DNA from: an uncultured Paracoccaceae bacterium
Lineage (GTDB): Bacteria; Pseudomonadota; Alphaproteobacteria; Rhodobacterales; Rhodobacteraceae
Assembly: GCA_947488605.1 (NCBI GenBank)
Contig: CANKZJ010000016.1
Location: forward strand, 1-35,832
Direction of reading: 5' to 3'
DNA: 35,832 bases
Positions 15,941-24,021 of this stretch are shown piece after piece (positions within the stretch are counted from its first letter, which is position 1; the number at the start of each line of letters is the position of its first letter). The position numbers and the translations under genes were made by a program. The notes below the pieces were generated by a model. The model was given only the letters and a program-made list of their open reading frames with translations. It did not search any database and was not told where the DNA came from.

Positions 15941-16888
15941 ATGGCAGATACGACATTTGGACCGAAAGGCTGGACGTCAGAACGCCTCGGGTCACTCGCA
16001 GGGAAAACCTATGTGATCACCGGTGCCAACGCAGGAGCAGGTTTTCAGGCCGCACGTACCTTTCTATCAAAGGGTGCAAAGGTGGTGATGCTGAACCGTA
16101 GTGCGGAGAAATCAGCCGTCGCTGTCAAAGAGCTGAAAGAGGCGTTTGGCGCGGAGGCCGATGTTAGCTTCATACGTATGGACCTGTCTGATTTAGCAAG
16201 CGTGCGCGCTGCCGCAGAGGAAGTGAACAATACTGTTCCCCAAATCGATGCGCTGATCTGCAACGCAGCCATCGCACAAGTGCCGACACAGAAGCTGACC
16301 GTTGATGGGTTTGAAAGCCAGCTTGGCACAAACCATTACGGTCATTTTGTGCTGTGTGGGATGTTGTTCGACAGGATAGAAGTCAGCCAAGGCCGCATCG
16401 TCGTTGTCGCCAGCCTCGGCTACAACTTAGGGATCAAAACCATCCAGTTCGATGACATGAATTGGGACAAGAACTACAGCGCTAACCCTGTTTATAGCCA
16501 AAGCAAGCTGGCGCAGATGATGTTTGCCTATGAGTTGCAAGATCGCCTTAAGGGGAGCGGCAAAGATGTCAAAATCTACGTCTGCCACCCCGGTGCCTCC
16601 GCGACATCATTGATAAGCACCAGTGGCGGTTTACTGACGCGGATGACGTGGTGGCTGATGAGCAAGACGCCAATGGTTCAAACCGCCGAGAAAGGGGCTT
16701 ACCCCGAGATCATGTGCGCGACCGAGGACGGTTTAGAACAACGCGCGCTTTATGGTACCACGGGGCTGATGCAAACGGGAGGACCGGTTGGGAAGGGCGC
16801 GCTGAATCCCCACGCTTATGACAAAGCGGTCATGGAAAAGCTTTGGGGAGTCTCTGAAGAGGCGACGGGATTCAGCTGGGCCTTATGA
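15941..16888 (+). CDS. Short-chain dehydrogenase/reductase (SDR), protochlorophyllide-reductase-like shape
   Basis: A 315-residue NAD(P)-binding oxidoreductase. The cofactor loop is TGANAGAG (residues 27-34), the stabilising CNAA is at 107-110, the catalytic Ser is near 158 (VVVASLG), and YSQSK gives Tyr185/Lys189. The extended C-terminus with ALYGTTGLMQTGGPVG and AVMEKLWGVSEE resembles the long SDRs grouped with light-dependent protochlorophyllide reductase and retinol dehydrogenases; a role in chlorophyll synthesis is not suggested. The ATG at 15941 follows a perfect GAGGAG site, so the longer frame from 15926 is rejected. Convergent with the RidA-like gene at 17020; no regulator adjoins it directly. 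Substrate unknown. Confidence 0.9.
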   Translation: MADTTFGPKGWTSERLGSLAGKTYVITGANAGAGFQAARTFLSKGAKVVMLNRSAEKSAVAVKELKEAFGAEADVSFIRMDLSDLASVRAAAEEVNNTVPQIDALICNAAIAQVPTQKLTVDGFESQLGTNHYGHFVLCGMLFDRIEVSQGRIVVVASLGYNLGIKTIQFDDMNWDKNYSANPVYSQSKLAQMMFAYELQDRLKGSGKDVKIYVCHPGASATSLISTSGGLLTRMTWWLMSKTPMVQTAEKGAYPEIMCATEDGLEQRALYGTTGLMQTGGPVGKGALNPHAYDKAVMEKLWGVSEEATGFSWAL

Positions 16889-17019
16889 TGTTTCATCGGA
16901 AAGGTGAGTTTCAAACCTCGCCACAGCGGACCTTCGTGCTGACAGCATCGGTTAACCGTTGCGGCCATTCAGACACCTCTCAGGTAAAGCGTATCTTCGG
17001 GGCCCGTTCTGCGTGTTAG

Positions 17020-17427
17020 TCAGGCAGCCACTTGGACAACCATTTCTACCTCGATTTGCAGTTCAGGGTCTGCCAACGCGGCAACGCCGATGCCTGTGAG
17101 GCTTGGCTGTGCACCATCGAGAAAGCGCATGATCTCGGTCATAGCGATCTCTTGCGTCTCGGAGTTTAGGTCGGTCGCATAAATGCGCATCTGCACGATG
17201 TCATCGGTCGTGGCCTGAAGCGCCTCGAGGGCCGCTCGCAAGTTCTTAACAACAACAGCAGTCTGCTCGGCCAACGATGCCGGAGCAGGTGTTCCGTCAG
17301 GGTGCCAGGCAACCTGGCCCGACACAAAGGCCAATGGCCCGGGATGCGCGATCGAGATTTGTGAATAGCCGACCTTGCTGGCGTCCGGCAGAGCCGGAGG
17401 GTTCATACGATCAATTGAAGCAGACAT
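17020..17427 (-). CDS. Rid (YjgF/YER057c/UK114) family protein
   Basis: A 135-residue protein of the Rid superfamily, which forms trimers with an active site between subunits. Family text includes LAFVSGQVAWHPDGT, QTAVVVKNLRAALEALQATTDDIVQMRIYATDL and QIEVEMVVQVAA. The arginine that binds the substrate carboxylate in RidA itself (about position 105 of E. coli RidA) is replaced in PSLTGIGVAAL, so a classical enamine/imine deaminase is unlikely; this points to one of the other Rid subfamilies. GGAG lies upstream of the ATG at 17427. It is divergent from the LysR gene at 17526 across a 98-base gap with a symmetrical palindrome, and is probably its target. Confidence 0.88.
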   Translation of the reverse strand: MSASIDRMNPPALPDASKVGYSQISIAHPGPLAFVSGQVAWHPDGTPAPASLAEQTAVVVKNLRAALEALQATTDDIVQMRIYATDLNSETQEIAMTEIMRFLDGAQPSLTGIGVAALADPELQIEVEMVVQVAA

Positions 17428-17464
17428 GTCTTTCTCCTTTGCTGTTTGTCACGGCGAGAGACTT

Positions 17465-17487
17465 AGACGCCGCCTGTGGCGATGTCT
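17465..17487. promoter_or_regulatory. 23-bp interrupted palindrome in the Rid/LysR divergent promoter
   Basis: AGAC (17465-17468) and CGCC (17471-17474) mirror GGCG (17478-17481) and GTCT (17484-17487) with equal 2-base gaps around a central TGT. Symmetry and position fit a LysR binding site controlling the Rid gene and the regulator itself. Confidence 0.55.
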
Positions 17488-17525
17488 GTTCGCTTCAGTC
17501 CCGACCTTTATGCTACAATTTGGCT

Positions 17526-18443
17526 ATGATCGGATCGAAGGTGAACGACATCCTCCTGTTTCTCTCGGTCGTCGAAACCGGGAGTTTCGTCGCGGCCGGC
17601 AAAATGTTTGGGTTATCGCGGTCCACCGCTGGCAAGGCTATTGCACGTCTGGAGGACGGCTACGGCGCCCGGCTTTTGAACCGAAGCACGCGCGCACTGG
17701 ACCTGACCGAGGAGGGAAAGCGGCTTTATGAACATGGACAGGCCATTCGTGAGGCGATCGAGGCCGCCGACAATAGTATTGCCAGTGACAGCGGCGTCCC
17801 GCGCGGCGTCTTGCGGATCACAGCACCAGATGCCCTCGGACGCCGGCTGTTGTTGCCGACCGTGCGTCGTTATCTGGACAGATGGCCAGAGACCCATATC
17901 GAGCTGTCGCTCTCGGACAGGGTCGATAACATCATTGAGAAAGGCTTTGATCTAGCCATCCGGATCGGTGTGAGCGCGCCCGATCAAGGCTTCATCACGC
18001 GCACGCTGCTGCGGGACGAGGCAGTCTTATGTGCTGCACCTACGTATTTTGACGGGCGGGACAGACCGCTCAGCGTCGAACAACTCACGCGCCACGACCT
18101 GCTTCAGTTTGCTAGCCGGAGCGAGCGACAGGGCTGGCATCTGCAAGAAGATGACGGCACATGGGTCCGCGCCCAGGGCCGGGTCAGGTTACGACTTGAT
18201 AGCGCCGAAGCCCTACGCGCAATGGCCCTTGAAGGCCTCGGCATCGCACTGTTGCCTCGGTTGCTGGTCGGGGCCGATATCGTCAAGGGCCATCTTGAAA
18301 AGATCCTGCCCCGCCTCGACCACGGTCAAGTCCCGATCCTTGCACTCTATCCGCATAAGCGTTTGTTGGAGCCGCGTGTGCGGCGTTTCATCGACATGCT
18401 GAGCGAAGATCTCCGGGCAATTCGTGCTGACCAGAGGAGCTAG
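17526..18443 (+). CDS. LysR family transcriptional regulator
   Basis: A 305-residue LysR regulator. HTH at residues about 7-65 (FLSVVETGSFVAAGKMFGLSRSTAGKAIARLEDGYGARLLNRSTRAL), effector domain from about 90. It resembles the large DhcR/CrgA-like group (RGVLRITAPDALGRRLLLPTVRRYLDRWP, then DNIIEKGFDLAIRIG). The ATG at 17526 gives the canonical length; the open frame upstream to 17277 runs through the Rid gene and is excluded. It is divergent from the Rid gene and convergent with the GFA gene. In this LysR group the neighbouring target is usually an oxidoreductase or a detoxifying enzyme. Confidence 0.9.
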   Translation: MIGSKVNDILLFLSVVETGSFVAAGKMFGLSRSTAGKAIARLEDGYGARLLNRSTRALDLTEEGKRLYEHGQAIREAIEAADNSIASDSGVPRGVLRITAPDALGRRLLLPTVRRYLDRWPETHIELSLSDRVDNIIEKGFDLAIRIGVSAPDQGFITRTLLRDEAVLCAAPTYFDGRDRPLSVEQLTRHDLLQFASRSERQGWHLQEDDGTWVRAQGRVRLRLDSAEALRAMALEGLGIALLPRLLVGADIVKGHLEKILPRLDHGQVPILALYPHKRLLEPRVRRFIDMLSEDLRAIRADQRS

Positions 18444-18577
18444 CCCATATTTGGGACATTCGTTGCAATGCAGATTTCTGGAATTTTCGGGCTTTTTGCG
18501 GACATCTGAGGCAATTGCGAGGGTTCAGATTTACGGGCAAGGGTGCCGCTTGACGCCTTGAGCGGACTTGGCTGCAC

Positions 18578-18964
18578 CTAGTCTCGCAAGTCATCAAGCG
18601 GTGCGACCCAGCTATGTCGGCATTCTGTATGTACTTCCTGACTGGGCTTTGGAAAACTCGACTCACCAAAGGAACCGACACCAACGGCTATTAAATTGGG
18701 CATTCGCGATGGCTCCCAGAAGACGGTTGACCCACATTCACCACAGAAGTGAAATACTAACCCGAACCCTGAATCCGATGATCGCTTGTATGATTTGTAA
18801 GGCCCCGTAATTTGAACATTTTCCTTCGAGAAAAATGCAGCAATTCCATATGGAGTGCCTGTGCGCTTTTGGCAGGCAATACAATGGCAAAGTGACACCA
18901 ATTTTGGTTCACCACGGCAAAGCGCCCTCAGCTTTCCGCACGAACATGTAGCCTCTCGCTGCAT
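18578..18964 (-). CDS. GFA family protein (glutathione-dependent formaldehyde-activating-like)
   Basis: A 128-residue zinc protein. The family metal sites are visible: ATCSCGKLRALCRGEP, LCHCIACQKRTG and FHFCGECGSTVFWE, with the characteristic GVGSFGESSFPKP tail. Only some family members have been linked to S-hydroxymethylglutathione formation; most are uncharacterised, so formaldehyde detoxification is a possibility and not a conclusion. The ATG at 18964 follows GAGG with 6-base spacing; the frame is open to 19030 but the added residues lack family resemblance. It stands alone, convergent with the LysR at 17526. Confidence 0.88.
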   Translation of the reverse strand: MQREATCSCGKLRALCRGEPKLVSLCHCIACQKRTGTPYGIAAFFSKENVQITGPYKSYKRSSDSGFGLVFHFCGECGSTVFWEPSRMPNLIAVGVGSFGESSFPKPSQEVHTECRHSWVAPLDDLRD

Positions 18965-19255
18965 TACTGACCTCGCCTGATCATCGCAGTATGTTGGAAC
19001 TCGCTGTTCTTGCAAGAGCGTTCCATACACAAGGCAGTTTTAAGCTCTAAAGCGGCGATCTGATGATTTCTGTCGGACATTTTCGGCTCGGAGGCACTGC
19101 TCGCGTCAGCTATTTGTCAGCCCCAATTCCTTGGACCAAGTTCATGCAAAGTCTCTAGGACTGGCGGGCGCATGTTTAGGGCAGTTCTTTCGAACAGGTG
19201 TGGCTGAATGCAGGGACCGACGTGGCCCCTGCATTCACGCGTATCATCGACACGC
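18965..19255. other. 291-base gap with no visible gene
   Basis: Contains the likely promoter of the GFA gene near its left end and the 3' flank of the NmrA-like gene at its right end. No coding frame with a family resemblance, palindrome or strong terminator was found. Confidence 0.4.
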
Positions 19256-20104
19256 TCATGCGAACTCGGCCGCGTGACTTTCGCACCATGCGCGGAAGGT
19301 GCGCGGCGCGGTGCCCGTCAGGTTCGCGATGTCGTCGGCGAGAAAGCCCGCCCGTCCTGCACGGAACGTCTCGTTGAGGTTGCGCAACGCCTTGGCATTT
19401 GGCTCTGGCATACCGTCCGCAATGTTCTGTTGCTCAAGCTCCTCCGGCGTGACCGATACGAACTCAATGGGCTGGTCGAGCACGTCTGCGACGGTCGCGA
19501 CCTGTTCGCGGGCGCTCAGGGCCTCGGGGCCGTTCAGGATGTAGGCGTGGCCCGCATGGCCCGGCTCGGTCAGTGCCAACACAGCGATCCGCGCCACGTC
19601 ATAGGGATCAACGATGGCCAGTGCGCCGGGATCGGTCGCGTCGACCACGCGGCCCTCCTTCTTGATCGCATCAAGCCACCACAAGGCGTTGGACATAAGC
19701 CCGTTGGCCCGCAGATACGTGACATCCAGATCAGACTTGTGAAAGACCTCGTCGCGCTCGGCGATCATGGCACCGATCATTGGATAGGGTTGCAGGCTTG
19801 TCCCGAGTGACGAAAGCAGGGCGATCCGTTTCACATTGGCTGCATGTGCCGCGTCGACCATGCTTTGCGCCTGCTCGACGGACGGTCCGACCTGCATGAA
19901 GAATACGCCATCCACGCCCCGTGTCGCTTCGGCGATGCTTTTCGCGTCGTCAAGCTCGCCGACGGCAAATTCAATACCCTCCGGCAATTGCTTCCTGGCA
20001 CGGACTTCATCGCGCACAAAGGCGCGCACAGCATGGCCTTTTTGCAAAAGTTGAGCCGCGACTTCGCCGCCGACATTTCCGGTTGCTCCAAATACAAGAT
20101 ACAT
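19256..20104 (-). CDS. NmrA-like NAD(P)-binding protein
   Basis: A 282-residue atypical SDR of the NmrA/HSCARG type. The dinucleotide loop is GATGNVGG (residues 6-13), then HAVRAFVRDEVRARKQLPEGIEFAVGELDD, VKRIALLSSLG and a C-terminal NADP-sensor-like half. Such proteins act as reductases (for example quinone or nitro compounds) or as redox sensors lacking the catalytic Tyr-Lys; no YxxxK is seen here. The ATG at 20104 follows AAGGAAAA. It is 16 bases downstream of the SDR gene at 20121 and forms a two-gene operon with it, facing an AraC regulator. A paralogue with the same architecture is at 23042. Confidence 0.88.
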   Translation of the reverse strand: MYLVFGATGNVGGEVAAQLLQKGHAVRAFVRDEVRARKQLPEGIEFAVGELDDAKSIAEATRGVDGVFFMQVGPSVEQAQSMVDAAHAANVKRIALLSSLGTSLQPYPMIGAMIAERDEVFHKSDLDVTYLRANGLMSNALWWLDAIKKEGRVVDATDPGALAIVDPYDVARIAVLALTEPGHAGHAYILNGPEALSAREQVATVADVLDQPIEFVSVTPEELEQQNIADGMPEPNAKALRNLNETFRAGRAGFLADDIANLTGTAPRTFRAWCESHAAEFA

Positions 20105-20120
20105 GAGATTTTCCTTTCGA

Positions 20121-20894
20121 TCAGTTGGTTTGGTTTTGGGGTGATGAAGTTTGAGATGCCGCGTTGGCGAGGGCCCAGGCATCCGCGCCCGCGGGTAGAT
20201 GATCCGGACAGTCCGGATCGGTTGCCGCCCGCCAAACCGCTTCGGTCACGTCTTCGATCTTCGTTGTTGCCGAAGGCGTGGCCAAACCGGCAAGTGCCTT
20301 GTCTGCGAAACCCGCATAGGCCGCGGGAATACTGTCTGATGAGCGCGATTGCGCGTTTTCGGCAAAGCGCGTTTCGGCCTGACCCGGAATGACGACCTTC
20401 ACGGAGACGCCGAATTCCTTCATCTCAAGCGCGAGGCAATCGCTGAACGCGATGATCGCCGCCTTGCTGGCGGAGTAGAACGAAAACAGCGGAAACGGCT
20501 TCATCGTCGTGCTCGTATTGACGTTCACGATGATGCCCGAACCGCGCTGCCGGAAGGCTGGCAAGACCGCTTTCGTCATGGCGATCGTGCCAAGCGTGTT
20601 GGTCTCGAAGATCGCGCGGATCTCGGTCATGTCGGTGCCTTCGACGGCGCTCAGCATGCCAATACCGGCGTTGTTGACCAGCACATCGATGGGGCCGGCA
20701 GTTTCCATGGCGGTGGCGATGCTGTCTTGATCGGTTGTGTCCAGTGGCAGCACCCGCAAGCGATCGCTTGGCAGGAACAAATCCTCGCGCGGGGTGCGCA
20801 TCGTCGCGATGACGGACCATCCTTTGTCGAGAAAAAACAATGCCGTCTCCAGCCCGAAGCCGGAGGAGCATCCTGTGATGAGTACAGTCTTCAT
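20121..20894 (-). CDS. Short-chain dehydrogenase/reductase
   Basis: A 257-residue classical SDR. Cofactor motif TGCSSGFG (residues 7-14), NNAGIG near 92-97, an active-site Ser in VNTSTTM, and YSASK (catalytic Tyr/Lys) in FSFYSASKAAI. The final 30 residues are rich in Ala, Ser and Gln and probably disordered. It is the first gene of an operon with the NmrA-like gene and is divergent from the AraC gene at 20992. The gap carries a 14-bp perfect palindrome and repeated CTATCG half-sites, so AraC control is likely. Substrate unknown; the family spans alcohols, sugars and aldehydes. Confidence 0.9.
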   Translation of the reverse strand: MKTVLITGCSSGFGLETALFFLDKGWSVIATMRTPREDLFLPSDRLRVLPLDTTDQDSIATAMETAGPIDVLVNNAGIGMLSAVEGTDMTEIRAIFETNTLGTIAMTKAVLPAFRQRGSGIIVNVNTSTTMKPFPLFSFYSASKAAIIAFSDCLALEMKEFGVSVKVVIPGQAETRFAENAQSRSSDSIPAAYAGFADKALAGLATPSATTKIEDVTEAVWRAATDPDCPDHLPAGADAWALANAASQTSSPQNQTN

Positions 20895-20905
20895 TGTGAC
20901 CTCCT

Positions 20906-20986
20906 ATTTCTATCGTCTGACACCAAACTAGGGGCCGAAATGTGAACTATCGATAGTTGAAAATCCGGTATTCATTTGCGATAGTC
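20906..20986. promoter_or_regulatory. SDR/AraC divergent promoter with 14-bp palindrome
   Basis: AACTATCGATAGTT at 20945-20958 is a perfect palindrome. Further copies of the half-site occur at both sides: CTATCG near 20910 and GCGATAGTCC near 20979. AraC proteins usually bind such repeated half-sites between divergent genes. Confidence 0.55.
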
Positions 20987-20991
20987 CTGAT

Positions 20992-21912
20992 ATGACTGAT
21001 CCACTGACTGATGTGATTTCTCTGCTGCAACCACAGCCTGCCGCGATGAAGCTGGTGTATGGCGGCGGCGCGTGGCGTGTGCGTCGTGAAGTCACCGACC
21101 GGGTCTTTTATGGATTGGCGCTGGACGGGGGCTTTCGATTCCAGGCGGATGGACAGGCGGAAGTCACCATTGAAGCCGGCGACTTCCTGTTGGTCCCCTC
21201 GGCTGCCGATTTCACGGTATCGAGCAAGATCGCGGTGACTGGCGATGCCCTTTCGGCGCTTCCCGTTGATCTGTCCGGCGGAGAATATCGCGTAGGCGAG
21301 CCGGATGCGCCGATCGATGTCAGGATGATGATAGGGTATTGCCTCTTTGGCTCACCAGACGCGTCCTTGCTGGTCTCGCTCTTGCCGCAGATTGTCATTA
21401 TCCGGAAAAGTGATCGCCTGGCCGCGCTCGCGGGTTTGGTGGATGATGAGTATCGAAATCGGCGCAGTGCGCGCAATGTGATCCTTGATCGTTTGCTCGA
21501 AGTCCTGTGCATCGAAGCCTTTCGCGCGCTGCCTGATGAAGGTGGCTTTGCAGGACTCGTGCGCGGGCTTGCGGATGATCAGATCGCACAGGCCATCCGC
21601 CTCATTCACGAAGACCCCACACGCGGCTGGACGGTCGAGGATTTGTCGCGCGAAGCCGCGCTATCGCGGTCGGCCTTCTTCGCGAAATTCAATCGCATAG
21701 TCGGCATGGCGCCGATGGAATATCTGCAGAACTGGCGGATGTCGTTGGCCAAGGACAAGCTATGCGCAGGCAACAGTTCCATTTCGGAGATCGCCTATAG
21801 CGTCGGCTATGGATCACCAAGCGCGTTCAGCGTTGCGTTCACCCGCATTGTGGGACGCCCTCCGACAGAATATGCGAGAGAGCTCAAAGAGAATGCAAAC
21901 TTGCTTCACTGA
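20992..21912 (+). CDS. AraC family regulator with N-terminal cupin domain
   Basis: A 306-residue activator. Residues about 1-190 form an AraC-binding-like cupin region (cupin_6 type: WRVRREVTDRVFYGLALDGGFRFQADG, GDFLLVPSAADF), and residues about 205-300 hold two HTH motifs (WTVEDLSREAALSRSAFFAKFNRIVGMAPMEYLQNWRM and ISEIAYSVGYGSPSAFSVAFTRIVGRPPTEY). These proteins typically activate a divergent oxidoreductase in response to an aromatic or carbonyl inducer. Here the divergent partner is the SDR/NmrA operon. Its stop codon overlaps the 3' end of the TetR gene at 21906 by seven bases, convergently. Confidence 0.92.
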   Translation: MTDPLTDVISLLQPQPAAMKLVYGGGAWRVRREVTDRVFYGLALDGGFRFQADGQAEVTIEAGDFLLVPSAADFTVSSKIAVTGDALSALPVDLSGGEYRVGEPDAPIDVRMMIGYCLFGSPDASLLVSLLPQIVIIRKSDRLAALAGLVDDEYRNRRSARNVILDRLLEVLCIEAFRALPDEGGFAGLVRGLADDQIAQAIRLIHEDPTRGWTVEDLSREAALSRSAFFAKFNRIVGMAPMEYLQNWRMSLAKDKLCAGNSSISEIAYSVGYGSPSAFSVAFTRIVGRPPTEYARELKENANLLH

Positions 21913-22535
21913 CGGCCAAGACCTGCAGCGATGAACTGCGCGATCTTGTCTATTTCCGCTCTGTTTACGCGACCTCCGGTCGCAATGATCCGCCAATAAA
22001 GGATGCTTGCAAGCGCATCGTTGGCAAGGTCGCGGTCCGCGCTTGCGGGTAACTCACCGCGTGCGATGGCCCGATCAACGATTACCTTGCCACGTTCGCG
22101 GCGCTCATATTGCAGGGTGTTCCTTATCTCGGCGCTCAATGCGCTGGTTCTGGCCATCTCGGCATGCAAGTCGGGCAGAATGCGCCGTATCAGCGGGTGG
22201 CGAAGGGTCCGGCGCAGGGATAACAGGATCAGCCGTAGGTCTTCCAGCAGCAACCCGCTGTCGGGAATGGGTGTAAGATTCAAGCCAACCGCCTTGATCA
22301 ACTCTATCGCCATGTCCTGTTTTGACGACCAGCGGCGATAGAGTGCCGCTTTCCCAACGCCAGCCCGCTTGGCAACACGTTCCAGGCTCAGCGCACCGAG
22401 GCCTGTCTGCGCCCATTCCTCAAAAAACGCACGGGTGAGTGCGTCGGTCACGGACGGGCGCATCACAGCCGCTCCACTAGGCGCACGCGGCGATGCGCTC
22501 ATCGTCAAATCTCCGTCGGAACGGTTGCGTTCCAT
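21906..22535 (-). CDS. TetR/AcrR family transcriptional regulator
   Basis: A 209-residue TetR repressor. HTH text: ALTRAFFEEWAQTGLGALSLERVAKRAGVGKAALYRRWSSKQDMAIELI (about 32-80), followed by an all-helical C-terminal domain of the TetR_C type. A downstream Met at residue 12 or 25 is possible; the ATG at 22535 is the longest supported. It is divergent from the NTF2-like/NmrA pair at 22594, with a GTCG-ATA-CGAC inverted repeat and a 10-bp direct repeat in the gap. Convergent, overlapping ends with the AraC gene mean that strong transcription of one could interfere with the other. Confidence 0.9.
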   Translation of the reverse strand: MERNRSDGDLTMSASPRAPSGAAVMRPSVTDALTRAFFEEWAQTGLGALSLERVAKRAGVGKAALYRRWSSKQDMAIELIKAVGLNLTPIPDSGLLLEDLRLILLSLRRTLRHPLIRRILPDLHAEMARTSALSAEIRNTLQYERRERGKVIVDRAIARGELPASADRDLANDALASILYWRIIATGGRVNRAEIDKIAQFIAAGLGRQ

Positions 22536-22577
22536 CCATTAATCTCCTATATGGTCGATACGACACCGTTCCATCCA
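22529..22577. promoter_or_regulatory. Direct repeat GTTCCATCCA and inverted repeat between TetR and NTF2-like genes
   Basis: GTTCCATCCA occurs at 22529-22538 (over the TetR start) and 22568-22577, 39 bases apart. Between them GTCG-ATA-CGAC (22554-22564) is a short perfect inverted repeat. Position suits a TetR operator controlling both directions. Confidence 0.4.
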
Positions 22578-22593
22578 AAAGGGAGACTTGTCA

Positions 22594-23049
22594 ATGACCA
22601 CTCAACAAACCCGTTTTGAAGGACTTACCGATATCCTGCGTGAAGGGCTCGGCACCCGGATCGCTCCGGAGGCGGAGAATTTCCTCGACATGTTCGCCGA
22701 GGACTGTGTGTTTGAAGCGCCCTATGCGCCACCGGGATTCATCGCCCGCATCGACGGGCGCGATGCATTGGAGCGTTATCTAATGGCTGTGCCCGATCTG
22801 ATCCGCATCGACGATTTCTTTGATCTGCGGGTCAGTGAAATGGCGGACCCCAACAAGGTTGTGCTGGAATTTCGCGGCAGGGGCGAAGGGCGGACCGGTG
22901 CGCCCTACGATCAGAAGTGGATATCAGTCATCGAAACGCGCGACGGCAAGATCGTCTATTACGCCGATTACTGGGATTCGCGGATCACGCTGTCGGCGAC
23001 TGGTGATGCGGTTCCTGAGCCTGAGGGGGAGGGTTTTACCCGTGCGTGA
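22594..23049 (+). CDS. NTF2-like (SnoaL) family protein
   Basis: A 151-residue cone-shaped alpha-plus-beta protein of the nuclear transport factor 2 superfamily. Family traits: FLDMFAEDCVFEAPYAPPGF, IDGRDALERYLMAVPDLI, and FRGRGEGRTGAPYDQKWISVIETRDGKIVYYADYWD, the last being the conserved strand that lines the pocket. These proteins bind or isomerise small cyclic or polyketide-like ligands. The ATG at 22594 is preferred to 22588. It overlaps the NmrA-like gene by eight bases and is divergent from TetR. Together the pair may form a small-molecule conversion step under TetR control. Confidence 0.85.
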   Translation: MTTQQTRFEGLTDILREGLGTRIAPEAENFLDMFAEDCVFEAPYAPPGFIARIDGRDALERYLMAVPDLIRIDDFFDLRVSEMADPNKVVLEFRGRGEGRTGAPYDQKWISVIETRDGKIVYYADYWDSRITLSATGDAVPEPEGEGFTRA

Positions 23050-23884
23050 TACAATCCTTGTCACAGGCGGTACTGGCACGACTGGGCGTCGTGTGTCCGC
23101 CCAACTTGCGGAGCGCGGTCTTCGTTATCGGGTCGCAACACGCAATCCGGGCGCCAAAGACCACATCCGGTTCGACTGGACAGTCGAGACGACGTGGGCC
23201 GCAGCGCTGGAAGGCGTCAAAAGCATCTACCTCGTCGCGCCCAGCGGTGTTGCAGAGCCTTTGCCTGTGATGACCCCCTTCATGGAACTGGCGATCCGCA
23301 ATGGCGTCAAACGCTTTGTATTGCTGAGCGCATCCTCATTGGACGCGGGTGGCCCAATGATGGGAATGGTACACGCCTGGCTGCGCGACCACGCGCCGGA
23401 ATGGGTCGTTCTGCGTCCAACGTGGTTCATGCAGAATTTCTCCGACGGCCAGCACCTCGCAACCATCTGCGATGAGGGCGCGATCTACACCGCAACAGAT
23501 CAGGGACGGGTCGGGTTTATCGATGCGGAAGATATTGCCGCCGTCGCAGTTGAAGCACTGACCCAGCCGACATGTGTCTCAGGCGACATGATCCTGACGG
23601 GACCTACGGCGCTCAGTTACGATGCTGTGGCGCATACGCTCAGCGATGTGTTGAAGCACCCTGTCAAGCACCATCGCCTCAGCGTCGATGAACTTGCCGC
23701 GCGACATATGGATCAGTCCGGACTGCCGGAACCCTATGCCCGGACGCTTGCACAGATGGATGCGGCCATCGCGGCGGGGTCGGAAGATCGCGTCACCGAC
23801 GCCGTACCGCGCATGACGGGACGACCAGCGCGCGCGCTGGAGGAGTTCATCGCCGCCAATTCGGGTGTTTGGAGCAAGAGGTGA
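23042..23884 (+). CDS. NmrA-like NAD(P)-binding protein (GTG start)
   Basis: A 280-residue atypical SDR starting at a GTG inside the end of the NTF2-like gene. The dinucleotide motif is VTGGTGTTGRRV (about residues 7-18), followed by RVATRNPGAKDHIRFDW, VKRFVLLSASSLDAGG, WVVLRPTWFMQNFSDG and VDELAARHMDQSGLPEPYARTL. Quinone- or nitro-reducing NmrA proteins (for example YtfG-like) share this layout. The 8-base overlap implies translational coupling to the NTF2-like protein. A closely related gene is at 19256, so two copies of the same type are under different regulators in the window. Confidence 0.87.
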   Translation: MRDTILVTGGTGTTGRRVSAQLAERGLRYRVATRNPGAKDHIRFDWTVETTWAAALEGVKSIYLVAPSGVAEPLPVMTPFMELAIRNGVKRFVLLSASSLDAGGPMMGMVHAWLRDHAPEWVVLRPTWFMQNFSDGQHLATICDEGAIYTATDQGRVGFIDAEDIAAVAVEALTQPTCVSGDMILTGPTALSYDAVAHTLSDVLKHPVKHHRLSVDELAARHMDQSGLPEPYARTLAQMDAAIAAGSEDRVTDAVPRMTGRPARALEEFIAANSGVWSKR

Positions 23885-23977
23885 TGTACAACATTGCCCA
23901 TTGTGAGAACCGAACGACTCAACGCTTTTCGTGAATGCAAGCGACTATGGTTCTCAACATCAGATTGACCAATGACC

Positions 23978-24001
23978 ATACGAAACGTATACGTTTCGTA
24001 T
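23978..24001. promoter_or_regulatory. 24-bp perfect palindrome before the ParD-like/map pair
   Basis: The half ATACGAAACGTA (23978-23989) is followed directly by its exact reverse complement (23990-24001). Within it lie inverted ACGAAACGT/ACGTTTCGT elements. It ends 20 bases before the ParD-like start codon, where an autoregulatory operator for a ribbon-helix-helix protein is expected. Confidence 0.75.
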
Positions 24002-24021
24002 ATTCTGAACTCAGGGAGACA

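Noticed and set aside
16949..16958. CGGTTAACCG palindrome after the SDR at 15941
   Set aside because: Ten bases only, between convergent genes, with no promoter to control; likely chance.
19208..19810. 200-codon plus-strand frame opposite the NmrA-like gene
   Set aside because: Mirror of the real minus-strand gene; no recognisable domain.
20349..20945. 198-codon plus-strand frame opposite the SDR at 20121
   Set aside because: The real SDR motifs are on the minus strand; this frame is rich in His, Arg and Asp as expected for a shadow.
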